Positions 10,896 to 21,704 of a stretch of 64,000 bases of DNA are shown here, in pieces. The stretch comes from Trametes villosa (taxonomy: Eukaryota; Basidiomycota; Agaricomycetes; Polyporales; Polyporaceae): the NCBI GenBank assembly GCA_002964805.2, contig PUDQ02000010.1:2418001-2482000 (forward strand), written 5' to 3'. The notes below the pieces were generated by a model. It saw only the letters and a program-made list of their open reading frames with translations. It did not search any database and had not been told where the DNA came from. Position 1 is the stretch's first letter; the number at the start of each line of letters is the position of its first letter. The position numbers were made by a program, and so were the translations under genes.

Positions 10896-11590
10896 TCGAT
10901 GGGACGCGGGCAGCGACATGTGCCTCTCGTTGTTGCTGGGAGCGCTGCAGGTACCGTGCACCCTCTGTCAGCACGCCCGAGTCCGATCGCGACCTGCTTA
11001 AACCCCGCGCCCGTCACTGCGCGCGTTCTCGCGATCGGCTCGAGGCGCGTTCACCCGGTTCTCGGCTTCTTCCTTCCCGCACGCACACAACCTTGGCTGC
11101 TGTGGCAGAACAACCTCCGAGAAGACAGCGCTCGGGCACCGCGGCCCCGTCCACACGAAATCCTTGTGAGGTCAGCTTCGAGCGAAAGGAGTATTAGAGA
11201 AGCCGAGACTGGTTTGCGCATGCTCAAATGGCGCGGTAAGCACTAGTACTCACCGCCAGTAGGATTAACATGTGAGCCCGATCCTCCAGGACCACGCATC
11301 TCAGGATCGGTGGACAAGATTTGCCGACGGTACCAAGCAGCGGTATGTACAGCCACCGCCGGCGGGATCGTAACGTCTGCATCCGGCCTATCTCATGCTC
11401 AGGCCGAGGATGACGATACGAGATGCTTTACGGTATGGTGGAACGTCATGATTAACTGCGTACATATATGCTTACACTCTGCAGACTCTTCGAGAAATCA
11501 TAGCTTCTGGAAGAGACTAACACCAAGATATGGTGCGTCGGAACTTCCAGACTTTCTACAGGTTTGCCCTCCAACCAGCACTGTGCACGG
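10896..11590. other. Intergenic, upstream of GPx and downstream of the oxidoreductase
   Basis: Roughly 700 bp with open frames on both strands but no recognisable domain and no consistent splicing. No tRNA or repeat found. Confidence 0.5.
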
Positions 11591-13210
11591 TTACGCCTCT
11601 GGCGACGTCTCCGGCTTGTATGTCGAAGCGGGACGAAGAGGCATCCCAGCCTATCCAAACGAAACACATTCAAAGTCAGCCATGTGCAGGGTAGCTAGCA
11701 GAGTTCTTGAACCGACCTTCTCGTATATCCTCTCCATGGTCTCTATCGCCGTGATAGTCGTGATGGGCTCCGTCCACGCCCACGGCGTCCTCCCGCGCAC
11801 CTTTTCCACGAAAGCGTGCAGCTGGTACGTATACCTGTCCACCAACTTATCAGCACCCCTTCCACAAAGGCACCACCCACTCAGGTCACTCACGAATGCC
11901 ACGTCTTCTCGCCCCTCCCGTCCGCATACCGATAATGCTTCTCCATCCGCGCCTTCCCGCGCTTCGGCTTGACGCGAATATGATGGTACACGCCCGGGTC
12001 GAGCGGATTGAACGCCTCGACCTCCCCGCCCTCCAGCGATACCGCGACCCCGATCTGCGGCCAGCGCGGGATGAGCCCGAACGGGCCCCACCCCGGCGCG
12101 GAGAGGTCCGAGCTCGTCTCGGCGGTGACGGAGTCGGGGAGCGCGTACGTCGCGTGCATCGCGCGGTCGATGCGCGCGGAGTCGCGCGGGTGCGGGGACG
12201 CGGTCGCGGACGTCACTTCGAGCGGCGCGCTCTCTGCGCCCGTGACGTACCGGATGCACGTCAGCGGGTAGACTGCCAGGTGGCGGGATCAGCATGCAGC
12301 ACGCGCGACAGCGGGAGGAGGCGCGCGCGGGGTGGGGGTTGGGGGTCGGGACGCACCTCCCATGTCCATCTGGCACCCGCCGCCCATCTCGTAGTTGAAG
12401 CGGATGTCGTCGCCGGGGAAGAGGAAGTGCGCGACGACGCTCGGCCACGAGAACGCGGCGCGCACGCTCTTCACCTTGCCCAGCTCGCCGCTCCGCACGA
12501 TCTCGCGCACGCGCTGGAGCACCGGGTGGAAGCTGCGGGCGGCGCGCTCGTCAGCCCAAGAACACGGCCGATTACGGTGGCGGCGCGGCGACGGGAGGGC
12601 GGGAAAGGGACGAACGTGCAGTGGATCGCCTCGAGCGCGACGAGGCCCTTGGACTCGGCGAGCGCGAAGATCTGGCGCGCCTCGTCGGCGGTGCTCGTCA
12701 TCGGCTTCTCGACGAGGACGTGCTTGCCGGCGTGCAGCGCGCGCATGGACCACTCGAAGTGCATGCTGACGGGGAGCTGGCGAGCAAGGACATCAGTCTC
12801 GGGGAACCTACCGCTCACGTGAAGGAAGGCGTACGGGGATGTATACGACATCAATGTCCGGCGCCGCGACTAGGTCTGGTACGCGGTTCGCGTACCGCGT
12901 TAGTGCGAGTGGGAACGATAACAGGGAGAGGACGTACCGTGGTATGCATGCGCTCCGGAATACGTCTTGGGGACGTTGTACTTGCGCGCATACGCCGACC
13001 CTCTCGCCTCGTCTCTGCATGCGACGGCAACAATCGCGACTTCGGGGTGCGTCTTGGCGGGAGTGAACAGGGCGTCGGGGCCGACGCGCGCGGCACCCAG
13101 CATTCCGAAGCGGAGCGGGGCAGCGGCCTTGTCGACCAAGGCGGAGGTACTCTTCGGAAAGTCAGCAATTACAGGAGAGCGTCATGAGCGATATCGCTTA
13201 CCGAGGACAT
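11591..13210 (-). CDS. Gfo/Idh/MocA family NAD(P)-dependent oxidoreductase, copy 1
   Basis: Predicted 385-residue dehydrogenase in eight exons: 13202-13210, 12938-13151, 12835-12875, 12616-12776, 12357-12532, 11894-12272, 11717-11834, 11591-11650. The N-terminal Rossmann fold has FGMLGAARVGPDAL and VAIVAVACRD; the central motif GKHVLVEKPM carries the conserved EKP lysine. The C-terminal domain follows with SWPSVVAHFLFPGDD and RTPWAWTEPITTI. It resembles fungal proteins annotated as dihydrodiol or D-xylose 1-dehydrogenases; the substrate cannot be told from sequence. The first exon is only ATG plus two codons. It lies directly downstream of a paralog in the same orientation. Confidence 0.9.
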
Positions 13211-13877
13211 GATTGAGCCTTTCGGGTTGAGTGGTTCGGAGAGAGATCACGACGCGAGCAGGGGCGGCCGTCGGCATATGTATGGGGAACTCGCGTCTAC
13301 AGGGTGCTTGAGCGGCGCGCTGCGGTGTACCAAGTGCTCCTCCTGGCTATGCAGATTCCCATCAGTGCGGATGTGAACGTGCACAGGCGTGAATCGCCGG
13401 GCGATTGATCTAGGCATACTCCACAGCGCCGGACGTTGCCAGGACCCTGCAGTGACGCGCTATTCGTGGAGGACGGCATATGTAGCGCCAAAGTTACAAC
13501 TGTTAGATTAGTAGACTTGACGAGATCGCCGAGGCCCCGTAGCAAGATCCGCAATGCGAACGAGGCCTTACGTCGACAGTGTCAACAAACACTGACCTGA
13601 CCACTAGACGGGGTGCTTCTTGAAGTCCTGCATGCGTGACCGCACTCTGCACATACGGGTGCCTGGAGAGTTGCCGTGGCATGCGCGGTCCCGGGAGCTG
13701 AAGGAAGTCGGCATTCTGCGTACCTATGTACGACAATCCGATGCAACTCGGACGCAAACAGCGCCGCAGTTGACAGAGAGATAGGCCCCAACGAGACGCC
13801 GGCTGTTCCCATACAGCATCTCGCCGAGCGGCGGGCGGCACTCTCATGCAGTGTGATGGCGAATCTCCACTCCGCTG
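13211..13877. other. Spacer between tandem oxidoreductase paralogs
   Basis: About 670 bp that must hold the promoter of copy 1 and the 3' end of copy 2. No gene or obvious repeat is visible. Confidence 0.5.
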
Positions 13878-15520
13878 CTAAGTTGAAGCAGGATCACCGC
13901 CCGGCGCAGTGGGAGCGGCCGTTTCAGGCTTGTAGGAGGACGCAACGCGCGGCGGCAATCCCGCCTGGACGTGGTGGAGATGTGAAGTTAGACAGGCCGC
14001 TCGAGGGAGGATTGGCAATGCTAACCTTGGCGTAGACCCGCTCGAGGGCCTCTATCTGCGTGATCGTAGTTTCTGGCTCTATCCACGCCCACGGCGTCCT
14101 CCCCCGTACCTTGTCCACGAACGCCTCAAGTTGGTAGCGATACCTGGCAGACGCAGCAATCCGCGATCAATCCTCTGGCACTGCATACAATGTCGACACA
14201 AAACACGCACGTAGACCACGACTTGTCGCCCCTCCCGTCCGGGTAAGTGTACGCCTTCTCCGTGCGCGCCGCGGCGCGCTTCGGCTTCACCTTGATGCTG
14301 TGGTACAACCCCGGCGCGACGAAGTTGAACAGGCTGACCTCCCCGCTCTCGAGCGCCACCCGCAAGTTGATGTCGATCGCGCTCGGGAGGAGGCCGAGCG
14401 GGCCCCAGCCAGGGATGCCCGAGTCCGCGGTCGACTCCGCGGTGGCCGAGCCGGGGAGCGCGTACGTCGCGTGCATCCTGCGATCGATCCGCGCGGGGTC
14501 GTAGGAGTGCCCGGTTGCTGTCGCGGACGTCACCTCGGGCGCGGAGAGGTCTGCGCCGGTGACGCAGCGGATGGCCGCCAGGGGGTAGACTGCGGGCGTG
14601 ATACCATCAGCGACGACGGCGGCGGCGGCAAGAGCGAGAGCGGTGCACGAGCGCGCAGACAGTCAGACGTACCTCCCATGTCCATCGTGGCGCCGCCGCC
14701 GAGGTCGTAGATCCAGCGCACGTCGTTCTCCTCGAACATGAAGCGGGTGAGCCAGTAGGGCAGCGCGAGCGACGCCTGGACGCTTTTCACTTTCCCGAGC
14801 TCGCCGCTTTCGACGATCTCTCGCACGCGCCGCATGGCGGGATGCAACCTGTGAAGAAAGACGACGCGTTAGCTGGGACTGTATACCATGCCTACAGAAT
14901 GGCCGTAGCCGTGGCGTGAACACGAACGTTGCGTGCATAGCCTCCAAGATGACGAGGCCCCTTTCCTCTGCCGCGGCGAAGAGCTGGCGCGCTTCCTCCG
15001 CAGTGTCCGTGAAGGGCTTCTCAACGAGCACATGCTTCCCGGCCTGCAAGGCACGCATCGTCCACTCAAAGTGTAAGCTATTCGGCAGCTGCGCGCGCAA
15101 ACTTGTCAGAGCGGCAGCCACATATCAACGAGCGTTCACGTACCGGGTTGTATATCGCGTCGATGTCCGGGTCTGCGATCAGGTCTGATTGACTCGAAGT
15201 CAAACACTGCAAACAGGACGCCGTGATGGGCGGAAAACATACCTAGGTATGCCTTCGGACCCGCATACGTCTTGGGTATGTTGTGTTTTCGAGCATATTT
15301 GGCCCCCTTCTTCTCGTCTCTGCATGCGACGGCGGTGATGATGACATCAGGGTGCGTCTTCGCGGGTGTCAGCAGCGCGTCAGGCGCTATTCTGGCAGCA
15401 CCCAGAATGCCAAAACGGAGAGGTGCTTGCGTCGTCGCCTGTGTGTAAGTTCAACATTGTAAGCGCCTAGGACGGTGGAGGGAGATTGTGAGGGGGTTGA
15501 ATGACGCGTACAGTTGACAT
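13878..15520 (-). CDS. Gfo/Idh/MocA family NAD(P)-dependent oxidoreductase, copy 2
   Basis: Paralog of the downstream gene, 388 residues in eight exons: 15512-15520, 15243-15438, 15144-15184, 14928-15088, 14673-14848, 14211-14589, 14026-14143, 13878-13964. Five consecutive internal exons have exactly the same lengths as in copy 1 (41, 161, 176, 379 and 118 nt) and all phases agree. Motifs include FGILGAARIAPDAL, DPDIDAIYNP, GKHVLVEKPF and RTPWAWIEPETTI. The proteins differ at many positions, so the duplication is not recent. The C-terminus is longer and Ala/Pro-rich. Substrate unknown. Confidence 0.9.
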
Positions 15521-16424
15521 GTCAAGTTCGAGTTATGGGCGTTCTCCGCTTTACGGACGCAAACGCGCTACGGCCGGCGCGTTATATGCGAAACGACAAG
15601 AGAGAGACGTACGCGCTCTCGCCCATGCTCGTCCGGACTGTGTGAGAATTGCTGCGCCCGAAACCGGCTATTATGGACTCCACGTCATCGCTGACTCCCG
15701 GCAATCCCGGGGTGCAGAGGACACTCGCAGAAACGACTCCTAGAGCACGCATAGGAGGGTAGACGACGCCGTGCCGAAGTGGTTGCGCGTACACTGAGTA
15801 CCTCGCGCTCATCTCTCTGCATGATTGCGCACGAATCAGCGCGCGCGTACTCAAGCTAGCTCCCGCCGGGATCCACGCGGTCACTGCGGCGCGCATGGAT
15901 GGTTAATCTTGAGTTGGCGTTAGCACTTACCTGTTGGTGGCGGGACTAGGTTCGTCATCGCGGGGCATCTGGCAAGAGGCCTTGCCTGTGTGAAGTGCGC
16001 TGGACCGGGTGCCGGATGCTTTTGCGCGGCGGTCAAGCTTCAAGCTTTCAAGTCTGGATCGAGCTGATGAACAAGAGCCGGGCCTTACGGATGTAGGTCG
16101 TCTTCCAGGCGAAGCAAATACCGGGTGCATCGGACTTGTGGCGGTAACGCACTAGACATTCGAAACATTTAAATATCTGCGTCCGGTGCGTCTGGTCTGC
16201 GGAAGGTGCAGATATGCCTACAGACGCACCTCATACACTGTACCATCCCCGACACAAATGGGTGTCACCCTGCACGCGCAACATCAGGAAGATCCTGGAT
16301 ACATTGTAGGGTGGCTAGAGCAGTGAGATGGTTGTGCTAGACATGCATATGAGCAGAGCTTAAAAACTGAAGTATTACCGATTAGTAGTATATGATTAAC
16401 TCCTTCGTCCGACCCGGTAGGGTT
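15521..16424. other. Intergenic with an interleaved inverted-repeat element
   Basis: No coding region is supported in these 900 bp. The one structured element is the pair of interlocking inverted repeats at 16173-16230 described separately. Confidence 0.6.
16173..16230. repeat. Two interleaved perfect inverted repeats (possible pseudoknot or switch)
   Basis: ATATCTGC at 16173-16180 is the exact reverse complement of 16208-16215. GGTGCGTCTG at 16185-16194 is the exact reverse complement of 16221-16230. The arms interlock in the order A-B-A'-B', so both stems can form together only as an H-type pseudoknot, or they compete. A small inner hairpin TCTGC/GCAGA (16196-16200, 16208-16212) uses part of A'. 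It lies about 195 bp past the stop codon of the minus-strand gene at 16425, so it may fall in that gene's 3' UTR. Confidence 0.6.
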
Positions 16425-17866
16425 TTATGACGACGCGGAAGGCTTATGCTCTTCCTCCTCCTTGCCGAACGCCATCTCCCAGAGCTCGGGGCCATCCCGA
16501 ATAAGACACTGAAAACGGTGAGCATTGACACGACGCCATAGTTGAGCGACACTCACAATAACGACCTCAACCGCGATGAGGGCGATGATGATGAGCTCCA
16601 TGCGATGCGCTGATGTCTAGAGGCAAAGTGTGAGCGTGGTCCAAAGCTGTATGCGGTCGATAATCACGCACCTCCGTCAGTAGCTCTCTCAGGACGGATT
16701 GCATCTGCCCGGCGAGGTCAGTAGTATGTCCGGTGTATGAGAGCACGGCACGCACCTCAGCGGCGTATGTGATTTTGTCGTTCACGGACCGCGTCCTTGT
16801 CCGGATCTCAAGTGCGTTGCTCAACGAGTTGAAGTACGCTGTATATAGTCAATTAAGAAGTTGTTTCGTAGCGTGATAGATGTTGCGTACCTTCGAGTGC
16901 AGGCTCAGACCAGTAGAAGTCGGGGGTGTCGGAGAAGTTTTCCCGGTTCAGGTTCAGGCCTTGGCGGAAGCGCAAGAGTTCGCCGAGCTTCATGACGAGC
17001 GCTTTTCGGCCCAAGCCAGGCTTTCCAGTCTTTTGCAGCGCTCGGGGGAGCGGCGCGACTGAGGTGAGGTACTCTTCGAGAGAAGACTCGAGTACGGAGA
17101 GAGCAGTCGAACGGGAAAGCGCTTGAGAGAACGCGTACCGAGCGAACACCGTTTCACGAGGGAGGACTGACTCAGGCAGGTCCATAGGGATGGTGTCCTC
17201 GCTGCTCAGAGGAGGTTGCCGGCCAAGGACAATCAGGTCACCCTGCAGCCGCGTGTTCCTGGGGGCCAGTCAGCTACACACCGGATGAACGGCGGCTTGG
17301 TAGACTCACTCCTCGGGATCGGTGACGAACTCGAGGTCCTCCGTCTCGGCTTCCTTCAGCCGCGCCAACTCTGCGCCCGAGTTCGCGAGCACCTCCTGCG
17401 CGAACCTGTGCGCCTCGTCCTCGCCCAATCCCCAGCACACGAAGCTGCCGTTCGCGAAGAGGAAGACCTCGCCGTCCTTGCCGGTCTGGCTGTCCGTCCA
17501 CTTCGGCACCCACCACGCGTCATGGAGCGAGATCGCACCTTTGGGCAGCGCGCCGCGCAGGCTCCGCATGAGATAGCGCTCCGCGGTCGCGAGGGTGAAG
17601 ATGGGCTGGATGTCGCTCCGGGTGGGATTCGGGTTGGACCGGATGGGGAGGGACGCGGAGGCTGCTCTGCGGAGAGCGGTGGACGCCTTCGGCTTGGGCT
17701 TGGGCACGTCTTGCCTGACTTCAGCGAAGCCGCGCATGTGTATCCGAGCGGGGAGAGCGGTGAGCCGTTGGGACTGCTGCCATCGCGCGCTGCTTGACGG
17801 GGCCGGGAGACTTCGCCTCAGTTGACGAGACCCAAAGTTGAAGAGGTTCATGAGCTGAAAGTGCAT
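16425..17866 (-). CDS. RMND1/RMD1-type (DUF155) mitochondrial inner membrane protein
   Basis: A 394-residue protein in six exons (17310-17866, 16891-17258, 16756-16838, 16672-16704, 16557-16616, 16425-16508). The family is needed for mitochondrial translation in animals, and its fungal members include yeast RMD1-like proteins. The N-terminus is Arg/Ser-rich with no acidic residue for about 45 positions, a likely mitochondrial presequence. Family hallmarks are HDAWWVPKW, FANGSFVCWGLGEDEAHRF, DTPDFYWSEPALE and RTRTRSVNDKITYAAE, followed near the C-terminus by a membrane segment (MELIIIALIAVEVVI) and a short charged tail. The start at 17866 is preferred; an upstream in-frame Met exists but lacks support. 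Confidence 0.87.
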
Positions 17867-18101
17867 AGTAGTTCTACAGGGTGCTCGCGCGATGCAGAGG
17901 GTCCAACACGCACCGGCTGGAGACCGAGAGATGGGAGGGAGGCACAGGGTCGATCGCCCGGGCGCTTCCACACATTTCTTTCAAGCGTGTGGGCGCTTGT
18001 GAGAGCCAACGTCACCGATCGGCAAAGGCTATCTCAGATCCGGCTGCTACCCACCATCGTCGTTCAAGTACATCGATGTCGCCGCTCACCTCTACGCCGC
18101 C

Positions 18102-19693
18102 ATGCAGCTCCTCGAGCTCAACGTCGATGTCCTCCTGCTCCTCACCATCTTTTTGGAGCGCGACGATATATCTCGGCTCACCAAGACGTGTCGATCGCTC
18201 CATGAGACTTTCGCGCCCGCGATCCTCGAGGGAGAAGTCAGGTTGAACAGACACATCCTCGTCTCATTCGGCCAGTTCATGCGCCTAGACAGCGGACATG
18301 CCGACCCTAGGAGGGACTTCTTCCCCTTCCTACGTGTATTGACGTACAGCCCCGTGGTGGGCCTCCGCCCGTCTCTCGGAGCGGAGGAGTCAGTGCAAGC
18401 CATCACCAATATTTTGCGTCGGTCCCGAAACCTCATATCCCTAGCCATTCAATGCACCGCGATGGGGTTGACGCCTGTACAACTAAGATCAGCACTTTCC
18501 GCCTCACTTTCCGCTCTACGGGAGATCATCCTCGATGGCGTGTCGAGCGACTATCACGACACCCTTGCTGATGTGCCCCCTCACCTCCACATCGTCGACT
18601 TGTGCCTAACCCAATACACATTCAATGAGGTGCGCCGAAATGCTGCTCGGGCTCTTATGGACCCTCTGCCTCTTCTGCAGCATCACCGCTCGGTGATCAC
18701 CACCCTCAGTCTTTCCCATGTCACCCTTGACACCCTCGGCGAGCCCTTCCCCAGCGTGCGCACACTCAAGGTCCACGACCTCATCCTGGCAAATGACCAT
18801 GGCGGGTGGACGGGCCCACTCGTGCATCTCTTCCCAAACGCCGAGCACGTCGAGCTCGGCTGGCTCCGCACGCTCGATGGTTCTACCACCTTGAACAGCA
18901 TCTACCACCACAAAGAAGCGACGCTCCTCGCGGCCCCGTCGTGGCGGAGGCGGGCCAAGGCGTGGCAGGCGCAACACGGAACATGGGCCGCTGGCCTGCG
19001 CTACCTCCGCGTGGAGGCCATCGTCTCCTTATACTGCCTCGGGCTTTCTTGCCGCGTCTTCCATCTGGACATCGGCGACATCGCAGCCACGGACGCCATG
19101 GCGGCCGCCGTGCTGGCCGATACTCGACCTCGCTGTGTGCGGTTCCGGCTGTGGAGGTTTCCTGATGCGATCGCGTTCCTACTCACGCTCGTGCCGTCTG
19201 TGACCCACTTAGTGCTGGAGCTGCGCGCCACTCTTGAGCAGGAGACGATACGAGACTTCCTGGTGAGTATCCAGCCGCAGCCTGTGCTGGATCGCCCTCG
19301 TGCTGATGGCGGTTGTTGTAGGCAGTATTCGAGCACCTCCTCGGAGACAAAGCCATATCACATCTCTCCGTCCGCATCCATGCCGAAGATGTACCTGCAT
19401 GGGAGAAGTGGCTCGGTGACAACGGCTCTCCCGAGGACGGTCCGCCCGCCGGTGCGGTGTCCGGAGGCGCACGTACGATGACTCGCCAAGACCTCCTCCG
19501 CTCAATGGTGACCAATAGCCGCACGCTCGAGCGAGTGTTCATCACCTACGGACATCGCGGCTTGCGGGCTTGGGAGAGGAGCCGAGGCGCTGGAGAAACA
19601 TGGGGAGAATGGGACCGTGTTGAGGGGCTGCGCGCGGGAGAACTCATGGTTGCGGAGGGGTTGACCTTGGGCAAGTCGATGTATGCATTCTGA
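18102..19693 (+). CDS. F-box protein, separate member of the F-box family
   Basis: Two exons (18102-19262 and 19322-19693) encode 510 residues. Residues 3-45 form an F-box-like motif (LELNVDVLLLLTIF, then SRLTKTCRSLHETF), the part that binds Skp1 in SCF ubiquitin ligases. The rest is a leucine-rich domain with repeated blocks such as LPLLQHHRSVITTLSLSHV and GPLVHLFPNAEHVEL, probably the substrate-binding part. The single intron lies at the same place as in the four F-box genes at 50-58 kb, and block order is the same, so it is a dispersed paralog on the opposite strand. Its start is only 235 bp from the RMND1-type gene start, head-to-head. Confidence 0.85.
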
Positions 19694-20219
19694 GCAGTGA
19701 GTGGTCGTGCCGCCCGCTCAGGCCTCAGGTTGGTGTGCGTTTGTAGTATCGTGATACGGCCGGGTGGTCCCTCTCATGGTTCGACGGCTTCTGTTGTTCC
19801 AGGCAGCTCCGCTATGTAGGTCCCGAGGCTGACAATCCCGGTGTTCCCGTCCTGCTCGTGAGGTGTATGCATCCGCGCGTTTCAATGTACTTACTCGCGG
19901 TGGGGAGCGTTCTGGCACTGTAACACGTACCTGAAAATAGTGTTCCTACGGGAGAACTCGCGGGCTCTTCGACATCCGTCACAGAGGGCTGGCTATACCA
20001 CCCCATGCCAATCCCGATCACGCCCCATACAGGCACCAAGCCCCTGCGCTCAGAGTCCAGGTACGGCAACATCTTTTGCACCGAATTCTTAAGTAGCGAG
20101 AATGGACCTCACCATGAATGAGCGCAGCGGCCTGCTCTGACGGAACAATGCGAAGTAGTATACAGTACGGCTACAACATACTTAGTCGAATCGCACCAGT
20201 GCACTAGCACGAGAAGTCT
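19694..20219. other. Intergenic spacer
   Basis: About 525 bp between two convergent genes. Only short open frames; no repeat, tRNA or domain recognised. Confidence 0.5.
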
Positions 20220-21468
20220 TCATGTGTCCTCGACGCGTCTCTTCTTAGGCGTAGTGGGCCCTCCTTCTCCGCCAGTGCCTGCAGGGCACCAGCTAGGAGG
20301 GATGGCGAGTGACGACTGGGTGGGGTCTCGCGGCTTCGTGTACAAATCAGCAATGCACCACCCAACATTTCGTGAACACCTCCTCACCTGCGGTACGCCG
20401 CCCTCGCCCACCCCGCCGCCCCACGAATAGTCAATAGCATCCTCAAACATCGCCTCTTCATCCCGCCGCGGCGACCGCCCCGCTGTGCCCGGCGCCCCCC
20501 CAGCCGTTACCTGGACGCTCGTCCCGTCCAAGCGCTCGAACGCGATCTGGCCCGCGCCGAGCAGCTCCAGCAGCTGCTTGTTCTGCGCGACGGAGAGCGT
20601 GGACGGGTTCTGCAGCGGGACGCCCGTGGGCCAGCCGGTGACGCGCACGCCGTACGCGTCCAGCTTCGCGTGGTTCGTCCACTTCATCTCGGCCGTGCGG
20701 ACGCCAGACGCGGCTCTTGGCGGGGAGAGTGTGTATGGTCAGCTCTTACCAGGGTTGGGCAGGGTTTTGTGGGCAGACCTGAGTGCGTCGCGCATGGCGG
20801 CGTAGAGCTCCGCTTTGAGTTCTCGTGCGGATCCCTTCGTTCCTGGCGCGGCCGCTTGAGACGCAGGGACCGGGAGGAGCGTGGGGTCTATGGCGGGCGG
20901 CGGGGCGTACGTGTGCGGTGGCTGTGGTTGCGCAGAACGGGTGCACTGGGCTTTGAACATCTGTGCCCCAGCGGAACCGCAGCCGCGGTGTCCGCGCCAA
21001 AACTCGCGTCCGAGAACCGTCCCGCCTAGGAAACCCTCGTCTGCCGGGTCGTGTGGATCGACAACGAGGAAGAACGATTGCAGCCCAGCCAGACTTTCAA
21101 GTGTTTCGAGCTGCTGTGAGACGTTAAGAAGTACGCTCCTAGCTGAATACACGGTCAGTTCAGAACGCTCCCAAACGTATCTGGAGATACTCACTGAATT
21201 CCTTTCTATTCGATGCGGACCCGGAGGCATCGAAGAGGTACTTGGCATGCAGTTCCGCCATGTGCCTCCGGACCTACTCGAGCACCCGCCGCTCAGGACG
21301 TCTGTAAGTTATGCTCTCGAGCGTACATACCTCGGCGAATGGCCTGAATTCCCTTTCAGCGAAGGCTCGAAGATCTGCTAGGCTTTGTTCGAAGAGCATC
21401 TCAAGTCGCTCCAGAAAGAACGCGTCTTCCGTGGCTTTCTCCTTCCCTTTCGTACTAAAGTTGTCCAT
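20220..21468 (-). CDS. Unrecognised protein with basic C-terminal tail
   Basis: Four exons (21331-21468, 21195-21273, 20779-21142, 20220-20715) give 358 residues with consistent phases. An N-terminal helical part (FLERLEMLFEQSLADLRAF) is followed by a compact middle with LLNVSQQLETLESLAGLQ and GFLGGTVLGREFWRG. A segment EMKWTNHAKLDAYGVRVTGWP follows, which recalls a small DNA- or protein-binding domain but is not one I can name. The last residues are PKKRRVEDT, a possible nuclear localisation signal. A GT..AG pair of 95 nt inside the last exon would, if spliced, change the C-terminus. Function unknown; a nuclear role is only suggested by the tail. Confidence 0.7.
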
Positions 21469-21704
21469 GGTCGCTGATACAGATGTTATACGCGTCCTAT
21501 GAGCAGCGTCGCAACACAGAAAGCGTGTCGAATGTTCAGGGCGGCTGGTGCCACAGCCGCGGGATGAGAGCAGGAGACAAGTCGCGCGCCGCCACAATTT
21601 GATCGAGACGCCCGCACACATTCGCATCTGCATCTAGGCGCTCAATATTCTTTCTACCTGACCTCCCTCCCGCACCCGCTCATCCCCTCTCCGCACATCC
21701 TACC

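Noticed and set aside
11310..11972. 220-codon plus-strand open frame
   Set aside because: Partly antisense to the last exons of the oxidoreductase and otherwise without recognisable features.
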